A stretch of DNA of 9,268 nt, from the NCBI GenBank assembly GCA_015494595.1, contig WGAX01000160.1, positions 1 through 9,268 on the forward strand, in the 5' to 3' direction. Below are positions 1 to 6,067 of the stretch, one piece after another. How positions within the stretch are numbered: the first letter of the stretch is position 1; each line of letters begins with the position of its first letter. The stretch comes from Nitratiruptor sp. Its GTDB lineage: Bacteria > Campylobacterota > Campylobacteria > Campylobacterales > Nitratiruptoraceae. The notes beneath the pieces were generated by a model, which was not told the DNA's origin, did not search any database, and worked only from the letters and a program-made list of their open reading frames with translations. A program made the translations under genes and the position numbers.

Positions 1-232
1 TCTCTAAGCGAGTAGCAAGAGGGGAGAGAAAATTGAGTTTTTCTTTGATACTATGAAGAAGAGCTCTTTTTGAGAGAGGAGTATGTTTTTCTATGATTTG
101 AAAGAAATCTTTATTAACCAAAACGCGCGAGGGATCTAGACCAAGTTTTTGGGCATACTCTTGAATAAAGATCATCTCTTCACTATTAAGATCTCTAATT
201 TTGGCAGCTTTGATAAATTCATCAAGTGGCAT
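1..232 (-). CDS. Unidentified protein, N-terminal 77 residues only
   Basis: A reading frame without stops runs leftward from an ATG at 232-230 to the window edge, so only the first 77 residues are visible. The start is supported by an AAAGGG ribosome binding site at 238-243, five bases before the ATG, and by an extended -10 box just upstream. The visible part starts MPLDEFIKAAKIRDL and is rich in charged and helix-forming residues, with no signal peptide, membrane span or recognisable motif; it looks like a soluble, mostly alpha-helical cytoplasmic segment. I do not recognise the family and assign no function. It lies downstream of the tRNA operon on the same strand, but its own promoter suggests separate expression. 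Confidence 0.75.
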   Translation of the reverse strand, partial: MPLDEFIKAAKIRDLNSEEMIFIQEYAQKLGLDPSRVLVNKDFFQIIEKHTPLSKRALLHSIKEKLNFLSPLATRLE

Positions 233-260
233 TAAAACCCTTTATAAAATATGAGAGGAT

Positions 261-269
261 ATTATAACA
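261..269 (-). promoter_or_regulatory. Extended -10 promoter for the left-edge gene
   Basis: Read leftward, the bases are TGTTATAAT, a perfect TATAAT (261-266) with the TGn extension. No good -35 box is visible about 17 bases upstream, which is common in Campylobacterota, where the -10 element dominates. Transcription would begin near 254, about 22 bases before the ATG at 232. The box lies only about 30 bases beyond the tRNA-Asp 3' end. Confidence 0.6.
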
Positions 270-295
270 TAAGAGCAGGGAGGATACACTTTAAT

Positions 296-374
<79 letters not shown>

Positions 375-377
375 AAA

Positions 378-453
378 TGGTGGTCGCTAGTGGACTCGAA
401 CCACTGACCACTTGCTTGTAAGGCAAGCGCTCTACCAACTGAGCTAAGCGACC
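378..453 (-). tRNA. tRNA-Val (TAC)
   Basis: A 76-base cloverleaf on the minus strand with encoded CCA (378-380). The acceptor arm pairs GGTCGCT with AGCGACC, with discriminator A. The anticodon stem CTTGC/GCAAG closes the loop CTTACAA, giving TAC (418-420), which reads GUA and, with wobble modification, other valine codons. D arm and T arm (GGTTCGAGTCC) are standard. It is the third gene in the tRNA operon, eight bases after tRNA-Glu. Confidence 0.97.
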
Positions 454-461
454 ATAAAAAG

Positions 462-537
462 TGGCGACCCCTAGGGGATTTGAACCCCTGTGACCACCGT
501 GAAAGGGTGGCATCCTTGGCCACTAGATGAAGGGGTC
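462..537 (-). tRNA. tRNA-Glu (TTC)
   Basis: A 76-base cloverleaf on the minus strand with encoded CCA (462-464) and discriminator G (465). The anticodon stem CCACC/GGTGG closes the loop CTTTCAC, giving TTC (501-503). The T arm reads GGTTCAAATCC. Its acceptor stem, GACCCCT/AGGGGTC, is identical in all seven pairs to that of the adjacent tRNA-Lys; the two differ at the discriminator base. It lies four bases after tRNA-Lys. Confidence 0.97.
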
Positions 538-541
538 TAAG

Positions 542-617
542 TGGTGACCCCTGTTGGATTCGAACCAACGGCCCACTCCTTAAAAGGGAGTTGCTCTACC
601 AGCTGAGCTAAGGGGTC
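542..617 (-). tRNA. tRNA-Lys (TTT)
   Basis: A 76-base cloverleaf on the minus strand with encoded CCA (542-544) and discriminator A (545). The anticodon stem ACTCC/GGAGT closes the loop CTTTTAA, giving TTT (582-584). The D arm (TTAGCTCAGCTGGTAGAG) and T arm (GGTTCGAATCC) are standard. It is the first gene of the operon; its 5' end lies about 32 bases after the expected transcription start, behind a leader hairpin. Confidence 0.97.
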
Positions 618-625
618 AACCTCTT

Positions 626-646
626 TTCGTTGATTCTCTCAACGAA
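626..646 (-). other. Perfect 8-bp hairpin in the tRNA precursor leader
   Basis: The bases TTCGTTGA (626-633) and TCAACGAA (639-646) are exact inverted repeats around a five-base loop. The structure lies eight bases upstream of mature tRNA-Lys and downstream of the consensus promoter, so it should form at the very 5' end of the precursor transcript. Neither strand has a T-run after the stem, so it does not look like an intrinsic terminator. A role in RNase P processing, precursor stability or an operator is possible but not shown. Confidence 0.6.
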
Positions 647-656
647 TGTGGATGAA

Positions 657-685
657 ATTATAAGCAAAAAATTTTGGGATGTCAA
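657..685 (-). promoter_or_regulatory. Consensus sigma-70 promoter of the tRNA operon
   Basis: Read leftward, the -35 box is TTGACA (680-685), the spacer is exactly 17 bases (663-679) and the -10 box is TATAAT (657-662): both hexamers match the consensus at all six positions. The expected transcription start is around 649-651. It lies 28 bases past the cinA stop codon and about 40 bases before tRNA-Lys. Such a complete -35 box is unusual in Campylobacterota and fits the high demand for tRNA. Confidence 0.9.
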
Positions 686-713
686 GAGATTTTTGCATAA
701 ATGCTATTTTTTG

Positions 714-1802
714 TTAAAAAAGCTCATTTTTGGCAATCTCAAAAAGAAGTTTGATCCCGTACATTGCAGCTTGATATTGGATATAGTTGCGGTCGCCTCG
801 CAAATAGAGAACGCGTACTATCTCCTCCTCTTTACTTTTACATCCAATAACTACCATACCTACGGGCTTTGTTTTGCTTCCCCCACTAGGACCTGCAATG
901 CCGCTAATAGCTATGGCATAATCTGCTTGGGCAACGCGTAGAGCGCCTTGAAGCATCTGGGTTACCGTCTCTACACTTACTGCTCCATATTTTTCCAGTG
1001 TCTCTTTTTTTACGCCAAGCCAGGCGTTTTTGATCTCATTTGCGTAGGTGACCAAAGAGCCATCAAAGATTTTTGAGGAGCCCGGATGTTTTGTTAGCAT
1101 AGAGGCTAAAAGCCCACCCGTACAGCTTTCTGCAAATGTGATTCTTTTTTGTAGAGCAGTGAAACGCTCTATAAGGTATGCAAAGATGTTATCGGCTATA
1201 ATAAGATTACTCGGTAAAAGGAGTTTTATATTTTGAAGAAATGTTGTCATATCGCCAAATTTTTTGTTGTATGTATAGAGTTTATAAAGCTCTGGAGCTT
1301 CCTGAGTGAGAATATACTCAACTTCATAACTTTTGGCTAATGAATTTATCTTCTCTTTTATAATCTCTTTATGTAAATCGAAAATATATCCAAAACTTCT
1401 CTCCTCTTCTACGCTGAATAAAATTGGGGGAAGCTTTTCAAATATTGCTGCTTCTAAAACATTTATCTCTTTGTTGGCTTCTTGTATCAAGAAGCTTTTT
1501 GGCTCTATTTTCTGTGCTTTTGAAGGTACAAGCATATTGTCGATTGCTTTTAAGTTGTCTTCAAAGATAGTAGCTATAATCTTGCTAACTGTTGCATAAG
1601 TGCTATCTAAAGTAATAAGCAGGACTTTTTCATATCTCTCGACCGCTTCAGAGAGGTGTAGGAAAAGGTCTTTATCTTTTTCAAAAAGGTATTTTATACT
1701 GCTAAGAGGCCCTAACTTTTTTTCTGCTTCTCTTTTAACATATTCGCTCATTGCGTGATTAATTAAAAACTCTTTGCCCACAAAAAGTAGGATATTTTTC
1801 AT
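714..1802 (-). CDS. CinA-family protein with PncC-type C-terminal amidohydrolase domain
   Basis: A 362-residue cytoplasmic protein. The C-terminal half (about 215-360) is a clear CinA C-terminal/PncC domain, a family whose characterised members deamidate nicotinamide mononucleotide in pyridine nucleotide salvage. Visible motifs are AESCTGG (224-230, nucleophile Ser226), VTYANEIK (251-258, Tyr253 and Lys258), GIAGPSGG (301-308) and KPVG (312-315). The N-terminal half aligns loosely with the COG1058/molybdopterin-binding-like domain of full-length CinA, but the usual G-[DN]-E-[IL]-L motif reads GKEFL (9-13), and the GGLGPT..D segment appears replaced by a stretch around TLDSTYATVS (64-73). NMN deamidase activity is therefore plausible, while the N-domain ADP-ribose pyrophosphatase is probably inactive. 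It starts at an ATG 12 bases after AGGA, is transcribed divergently from ileS and ends just before the tRNA promoter. A competence role, implied by the cinA name, is not shown here. Confidence 0.9.
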   Translation of the reverse strand: MKNILLFVGKEFLINHAMSEYVKREAEKKLGPLSSIKYLFEKDKDLFLHLSEAVERYEKVLLITLDSTYATVSKIIATIFEDNLKAIDNMLVPSKAQKIEPKSFLIQEANKEINVLEAAIFEKLPPILFSVEEERSFGYIFDLHKEIIKEKINSLAKSYEVEYILTQEAPELYKLYTYNKKFGDMTTFLQNIKLLLPSNLIIADNIFAYLIERFTALQKRITFAESCTGGLLASMLTKHPGSSKIFDGSLVTYANEIKNAWLGVKKETLEKYGAVSVETVTQMLQGALRVAQADYAIAISGIAGPSGGSKTKPVGMVVIGCKSKEEEIVRVLYLRGDRNYIQYQAAMYGIKLLFEIAKNELF

Positions 1803-1827
1803 CTCTTTTTCCTCGTAACTTTTAGGG

Positions 1828-1836
1828 ATTATATCA
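1828..1836 (-). promoter_or_regulatory. Extended -10 promoter for the CinA-family gene
   Basis: Read leftward, the bases are TGATATAAT: a perfect TATAAT (1828-1833) with the TGn extension. No convincing -35 box is seen at the expected distance. Transcription would start near 1821, giving a leader of about 18 bases before the ATG at 1802. Confidence 0.6.
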
Positions 1837-1865
1837 AATATTCAGAGCCTTTTAATCACATTTTT

Positions 1866-1873
1866 TATACAAT
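1866..1873 (+). promoter_or_regulatory. Probable -10 region of the ileS operon promoter
   Basis: A T-run followed by TATACAAT contains TACAAT (1868-1873), five of six matches to TATAAT, and would place the start of transcription near 1880, about 24 bases before the ileS ATG. No -35 box stands out. It is the only good rightward candidate in the 101-base divergent gap. I see no tRNA-like leader or T-box antiterminator in this gap, as expected for a Gram-negative ileS. Confidence 0.45.
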
Positions 1874-1903
1874 ATTTTCTAAAAAAACCAAAAGAGGTTA
1901 TGG

Positions 1904-4648
1904 ATGGATTATAAAGAGACGCTACTACTACCCAAAACCACCTTTCCGATGCGAGGAAATCTGCCCCAAAACGAGCCAAAAAGATACAAAAAGTGGTTTG
2001 AAGCAAATATCTACGAAAAGATGAAACAAAAGCGTGAAGGTGCTTCTCTTTTTACGCTGCACGATGGTCCTCCTTATGCCAATGGACATATCCATATAGG
2101 ACACGCTCTCAATAAGATCCTCAAAGATATTATCGTCAAGTTTAACTATTTTGAAGGCAAAGCGGTGCGATTTACGCCCGGATGGGACTGCCATGGATTG
2201 CCTATTGAGCAGCAAGTTGAAAAGAAACTTGGCAGTACTAAAAAGGAGCAGCTGCCAAAGAGTAAAATCAGAGAGCTGTGCCGTGAGCACGCTAGCAAAT
2301 TTGTAGCCATCCAGAAAGAGGAGTTTCAAAGTTTAGGTGTCATTGCTGATTGGCAAAAGCCGTATCTGACGATGGATTTCGCATTTGAAGCTGACATCTA
2401 TCGAGCTCTTTGTGAGATTGCCAAAGAGGGGCTTTTGGTAGAGCGTAGTAAGCCTGTATATTGGAGCTGGGCAGCAAAGACTGCACTAGCTGAAGCAGAA
2501 GTGGAGTACGAGGATAAGACAAGCCCATCTATCTATGTAGCCTTTAAGCTTAGTGATGAAGCAGCCAAAAAGGTAGGTAGAAAAGCTAGTATAGTTATCT
2601 GGACTACAACCCCTTGGACACTGCCTGCAAACACAGGAATTGCTCTTAATCCTAATATCGCCTATGTGCTCACAACTGAGGGCTACATCGTAGCAAAAGA
2701 TCTCTATGAAGATCTTAGATCAAAAGAGATTATCAAAGGTGAAATAGAAAAAGAGATTGATCCAAAAGGGCTAGAAAATCTTTATGCTATCAATCCTCTC
2801 AATAATAGAGCTAGCCGCATAGTGTTGGGCGAGCATGTTACTACCGATTCTGGTACAGGGGCTGTACATACTGCTCCAGGACACGGGGAGGATGATTATA
2901 GAGTTGGGCTTGAGTATGGGTTGGAAGTGCTGATGCCAGTAGATGATGAGGGGTGCTATGATGAGAGTATTGTGCAAAAAGAGCTTTTACCCAAAGAGTT
3001 TGTTGGGATGAATGTATTTGAAGCAAATGAAAAAATTTGTGAGCTTTTGGGCGAAGCGTTGCTGCACAAAGATAGTATCCGCCACTCTTACCCGCACTGC
3101 TGGCGCACACATAAGCCTGTTATTTTTAGAGCTACCAAGCAGTGGTTTATTGCAGTGGATAAAGCACCAAAGGGATTGCAAAAGACGCTGCGCCAAATCG
3201 CTTTGCAAGAGGTAGAGAAGTGTGCATTTTATCCAGAATGGGGGCGCAATAGACTCCGTACCATGATAGAAAATCGCCCAGACTGGTGTATCTCAAGACA
3301 GAGAGATTGGGGTGTGCCGATCGCCTTTTTCAGGCACAAAAAGAGCAAAGAGGTGATTTTGGATGAGAAAGTGCTCAATTTCATTGCAATGATTTTTGAG
3401 CGCTTTGGAAGTGATGCATGGTACACCATGGAGATAAAGGATCTCTTGTATCCTGGCAGCGGATATGATCCAGAAGAGTTGGAGAAGGTTACAGACATTT
3501 TGGATGTATGGTTTGATAGCGGCTCAACCTGGTATGCGGTGCTCAAATCCAAGCGCTACGATGCAGGGGAGTATCCAGCCGATCTCTATTTGGAAGGTAG
3601 CGATCAGCATAGAGGTTGGTTTCAAAGCTCACTGCTTCTAAGTGGAGCAATTGAGAAAAAAGCGCCTTTTAAAGCGATTTTGACACACGGCTTTACGGTG
3701 GATGAGCATGGCGAGAAGATGAGTAAATCCAAAGGCAATGTAGTGGCTCCCCAAGAGGTGGCCAAAAAGTATGGTGTAGAGATTCTCAGGCTTTGGGTAG
3801 CGATGAGCGATTATAAAAATGATCTTAAAATTAGTGACAATATCCTCAAGCAGATTGCTGAGCAGTATAGGAAGCTTAGAAATACCTTCCGCTTTATGCT
3901 AGCAAATATCAACGATTTAGAAAGTATCAATACCGAATTTGGCGTACTTGATCGCTGGATCTTGCAAAAGGCTGCAAGAGTCTTTGATGAGGTGGAGGAG
4001 CACTTTAAAGCTTATGATTTTTCCAAAGGATTCCATCTACTCAATAACTTTATAGTCAATGAGTTTAGCGGAATCTATCTGGATGTGTGCAAAGATAGGC
4101 TCTACTGCGATGCTCTCAATGATCCTCACAGGCGTGCAAGCCAAAGCGCTATGGCTTTGATAGCTAAATCTATGCTCTCACTTATTGCTCCAGTGCTCAC
4201 TTATACAGCAGATGAGATTGTAGAGCACGCTCCAAAGGTGCTCAAAGAGGATAAAGAGACTATTTTTGACTTTACTTTGGAGCATCTGCCAGAAGTTAAG
4301 AGCAGTTTTGATGAGGAGTATATGCTAGAGGCGAGAGCCAAATTTAATGAGCTAGTAGATAGCCTCAAAAAGCAAGGAGTTATCAAATCCTCCCTTGAGC
4401 TTGTGATTGCTACAGATTCTGAGAAAGTTTTGAGCTTGCCTAAAACTGAAAGAGAGGATTGGTTTATCGTCAGTGGCGTAGAGAGTGAGTATGAGGGTGA
4501 GGAGCTGGGTGATTTTAAAGTAGCTGAAGATCACTTTGTGCTCTATAGAGCCAAAGCCTACAAGTGTCCAAGATGCTGGAAATATCAAGCCAAAGAGCCA
4601 GAGAGTCTTTGTGAGCGCTGCCAAAGGGTGGTAGATGGACTTAAGTAA
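1904..4648 (+). CDS. ileS: Isoleucyl-tRNA synthetase
   Basis: This class I synthetase of 914 residues, a normal length for bacterial IleRS, charges tRNA-Ile in the cytoplasm and hydrolyses misactivated or mischarged valine. The HIGH motif is at 64-67, and the KMSKS loop at 605-609 is exact. The CP1 editing domain shows WTTTPWTLPAN (233-243) and GTGAVHTAPGHGEDDY (317-332). The catalytic core shows DWCISRQRDWG (460-470). The anticodon-binding helical domain covers roughly 650-800. The C-terminal zinc finger is intact, with Cys888, Cys891, Cys903 and Cys906. The chosen ATG at 1904 lies six bases after AAAGAGG; another ATG at 1900 is out of frame and too close to that site. It is the first gene of the rightward operon, and its last 14 bases overlap the next small ORF. 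Confidence 0.98.
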   Translation: MDYKETLLLPKTTFPMRGNLPQNEPKRYKKWFEANIYEKMKQKREGASLFTLHDGPPYANGHIHIGHALNKILKDIIVKFNYFEGKAVRFTPGWDCHGLPIEQQVEKKLGSTKKEQLPKSKIRELCREHASKFVAIQKEEFQSLGVIADWQKPYLTMDFAFEADIYRALCEIAKEGLLVERSKPVYWSWAAKTALAEAEVEYEDKTSPSIYVAFKLSDEAAKKVGRKASIVIWTTTPWTLPANTGIALNPNIAYVLTTEGYIVAKDLYEDLRSKEIIKGEIEKEIDPKGLENLYAINPLNNRASRIVLGEHVTTDSGTGAVHTAPGHGEDDYRVGLEYGLEVLMPVDDEGCYDESIVQKELLPKEFVGMNVFEANEKICELLGEALLHKDSIRHSYPHCWRTHKPVIFRATKQWFIAVDKAPKGLQKTLRQIALQEVEKCAFYPEWGRNRLRTMIENRPDWCISRQRDWGVPIAFFRHKKSKEVILDEKVLNFIAMIFERFGSDAWYTMEIKDLLYPGSGYDPEELEKVTDILDVWFDSGSTWYAVLKSKRYDAGEYPADLYLEGSDQHRGWFQSSLLLSGAIEKKAPFKAILTHGFTVDEHGEKMSKSKGNVVAPQEVAKKYGVEILRLWVAMSDYKNDLKISDNILKQIAEQYRKLRNTFRFMLANINDLESINTEFGVLDRWILQKAARVFDEVEEHFKAYDFSKGFHLLNNFIVNEFSGIYLDVCKDRLYCDALNDPHRRASQSAMALIAKSMLSLIAPVLTYTADEIVEHAPKVLKEDKETIFDFTLEHLPEVKSSFDEEYMLEARAKFNELVDSLKKQGVIKSSLELVIATDSEKVLSLPKTEREDWFIVSGVESEYEGEELGDFKVAEDHFVLYRAKAYKCPRCWKYQAKEPESLCERCQRVVDGLK

Positions 4649-4742
4649 GCCGGTGCCTGTAAGTGCAATTGTGGGGGCTATTATATTTTTTGTGATTTTA
4701 GTAGTTGTTGGGATAATTTTGGTAAATAGGAGGAGAGTTTGA
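4635..4742 (+). CDS. Small single-span membrane protein between ileS and gatA
   Basis: A 35-codon ORF starts at ATG 4635 inside the end of ileS and stops at TGA 4740-4742, overlapping the gatA start by four bases. A stop codon directly precedes the ATG in frame, so it cannot extend upstream; AAGGG lies six bases before it. The product starts MDLSKPVPVS, has one long hydrophobic segment at about residues 9-30 (Ile, Val, Phe, Leu, Gly), and ends in NRRRV. The three arginines predict an N-out, C-in inner-membrane topology. The AGG AGG AGA arginine codons also form the gatA ribosome binding site. I recall a short putative membrane protein at this same position in Campylobacter jejuni (Cj1060c), which would support a conserved gene; this is from memory and unchecked. 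Function unknown. It may act partly as a translational coupler between ileS and gatA. Confidence 0.75.
   Translation: MDLSKPVPVSAIVGAIIFFVILVVVGIILVNRRRV
4728..4733 (+). promoter_or_regulatory. Full-consensus ribosome binding site deciding the gatA TTG start
   Basis: AGGAGG lies five bases before the TTG at 4739-4741. It is the strongest such site in the window and supports the rare TTG start of gatA over any downstream start. It is embedded in the arginine codons of the preceding small ORF, so ribosomes finishing that ORF would cover or expose it, which suggests coupling. Confidence 0.8.
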
Positions 4743-6067
4743 TAACACTAAAAGAGGCACTAAAGCTATCCAAAGAGGAGCTTAATGAAATCAAGAAAGA
4801 GATTGCACAAAAAGCCAAAGAGAAAAAAGAGCTAAACGCCTATATAGCAATGGATGAGGCAGGTGAAGGGGTGCCAATAGCCATCAAAGATAATATCCAA
4901 GTGGATGGTTGGGAGGTGACGTGCGCTAGTAAAATCTTAAAGGGCTACATTGCTCCCTATAATGCAACTGTGATTGAGAAGCTCAAAGCCTTTGGCTTGG
5001 CTCCATATGGGCGCACCAATATGGATGAGTTTGCCATGGGAAGCACTACGGAGAGCAGCTGCTATGGCAAAACCCTCAACCCAAAAGATACATCAAGAGT
5101 GCCAGGAGGGAGTAGCGGGGGAAGTGCTGCTGCTGTGGCTGCTGGGATTGCGATTGCTGCTCTTGGTAGCGATACAGGTGGTAGCATTCGCCAGCCGGCT
5201 GCATTTTGCGGGATTGTGGGGATGAAGCCAACCTATGGCAGAGTGAGCCGCTATGGATTGGCAGCTTATGGCAGCAGCCTCGATCAAATTGGCCCAATGA
5301 CGCAAACTGTGGAGGATGCTGCAATACTTTATAACATAATTGCAGGCTACGATCCAAAAGATAGCACAAGTGCAAGGGTGGAGTTTAGGCCAGTTAAGCT
5401 AGATACTATTAGAAAAAGCAAAATTGGCATCGTGCCTAACTACATCAAAGATGCAAGTGCTGCGGTGCAAAAAGCGTATGATAAAGCGATTGAAGCGTTG
5501 CAAAAAGAGGGGCACGAAATTGTAGAAGTGAAAATGCACGATGCAAAGTATGATATAGCCAGTTACTACATTACTGCAATGGCAGAGGCTAGCACAAACC
5601 TTAGCCGCTACGATGGTGTGCGCTATGGCTACAGGGCTGAGGCAAAGAGTCTTAAAGAGATGTATAAAAAGACTAGAAGCGAAGGTTTTGGCGAAGAGGT
5701 AAAAAGAAGGATTTTGCTTGGCACCTTCGTACTCTCAAGTGGTTACTATGATGCCTACTACATCAAAGCCCAAAGAGCGCGCCATCTTATTAAAGATGAG
5801 TATAATAGGGTATTTGAGGAGGTGGATCTCATTTTATCCCCTGTGGCGCCGGATGTAGCCTATAAGTTTGGTGAGTTGGCTTCACCTTTGCAGATGTATT
5901 TAAGTGATGTCTATACGATTGGAGTAAATCTAGCAGGACTTCCTGCTATTAGCTTGCCTGTAGATGAGTATAAGGGGCTGCCTGTTGGATTGCAATTAAT
6001 TGGTAAAGCCTTTGATGAGCAAAGACTCTTTGAGGGGGCGCTGAGTTTAGAAAGGGGAGTAAGATGA
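4739..6067 (+). CDS. gatA: Aspartyl/glutamyl-tRNA amidotransferase subunit A
   Basis: GatA is the glutaminase subunit of the GatCAB complex, which releases ammonia from glutamine and passes it to GatB to convert Glu-tRNA(Gln) and Asp-tRNA(Asn) to the cognate amides. The amidase signature GGSSGGSAAAVAAG lies at 123-136. The Ser-cisSer-Lys catalytic set is intact: Lys50 (AIKDN), Ser125 and Ser149 (DTGGSIRQPA), with the same spacings as in Staphylococcus aureus GatA. At 442 residues it is slightly shorter than many GatA proteins, but both ends match Campylobacter GatA as I remember it. It starts at TTG, supported by a perfect AGGAGG and by the MITLKEAL N-terminus. gatB and gatC are not in the window. 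The stop overlaps the guaB start as ATGA. Campylobacterota such as C. jejuni and Helicobacter pylori lack GlnRS and AsnRS, so this enzyme is probably essential. Confidence 0.97.
   Translation: MITLKEALKLSKEELNEIKKEIAQKAKEKKELNAYIAMDEAGEGVPIAIKDNIQVDGWEVTCASKILKGYIAPYNATVIEKLKAFGLAPYGRTNMDEFAMGSTTESSCYGKTLNPKDTSRVPGGSSGGSAAAVAAGIAIAALGSDTGGSIRQPAAFCGIVGMKPTYGRVSRYGLAAYGSSLDQIGPMTQTVEDAAILYNIIAGYDPKDSTSARVEFRPVKLDTIRKSKIGIVPNYIKDASAAVQKAYDKAIEALQKEGHEIVEVKMHDAKYDIASYYITAMAEASTNLSRYDGVRYGYRAEAKSLKEMYKKTRSEGFGEEVKRRILLGTFVLSSGYYDAYYIKAQRARHLIKDEYNRVFEEVDLILSPVAPDVAYKFGELASPLQMYLSDVYTIGVNLAGLPAISLPVDEYKGLPVGLQLIGKAFDEQRLFEGALSLERGVR

Noticed and set aside
626..646. Leader hairpin as a transcription terminator for the CinA-family gene
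   Set aside because: No T-run follows the stem on either strand, and it lies downstream of the tRNA promoter, where it would block the tRNAs.
691..712. Small inverted repeat GCAT/ATGC beside T-rich sequence as a terminator after the CinA-family gene
   Set aside because: The stem is only four pairs with a two-base gap, which is not more than expected in AT-rich spacer DNA.
630..941. A rightward 103-codon frame starting at the tRNA leader hairpin
   Set aside because: It overlaps the tRNA promoter and runs antisense to conserved C-terminal CinA-domain codons; the composition is not protein-like.
1900..1902. Earlier ATG as the ileS start
   Set aside because: It is out of frame with ileS and only two bases from the ribosome binding site.
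1803..1903. T-box or other riboswitch upstream of ileS
   Set aside because: The gap is only 101 bases, with no conserved T-box core or strong stem, and T-box control is not typical of this phylum.
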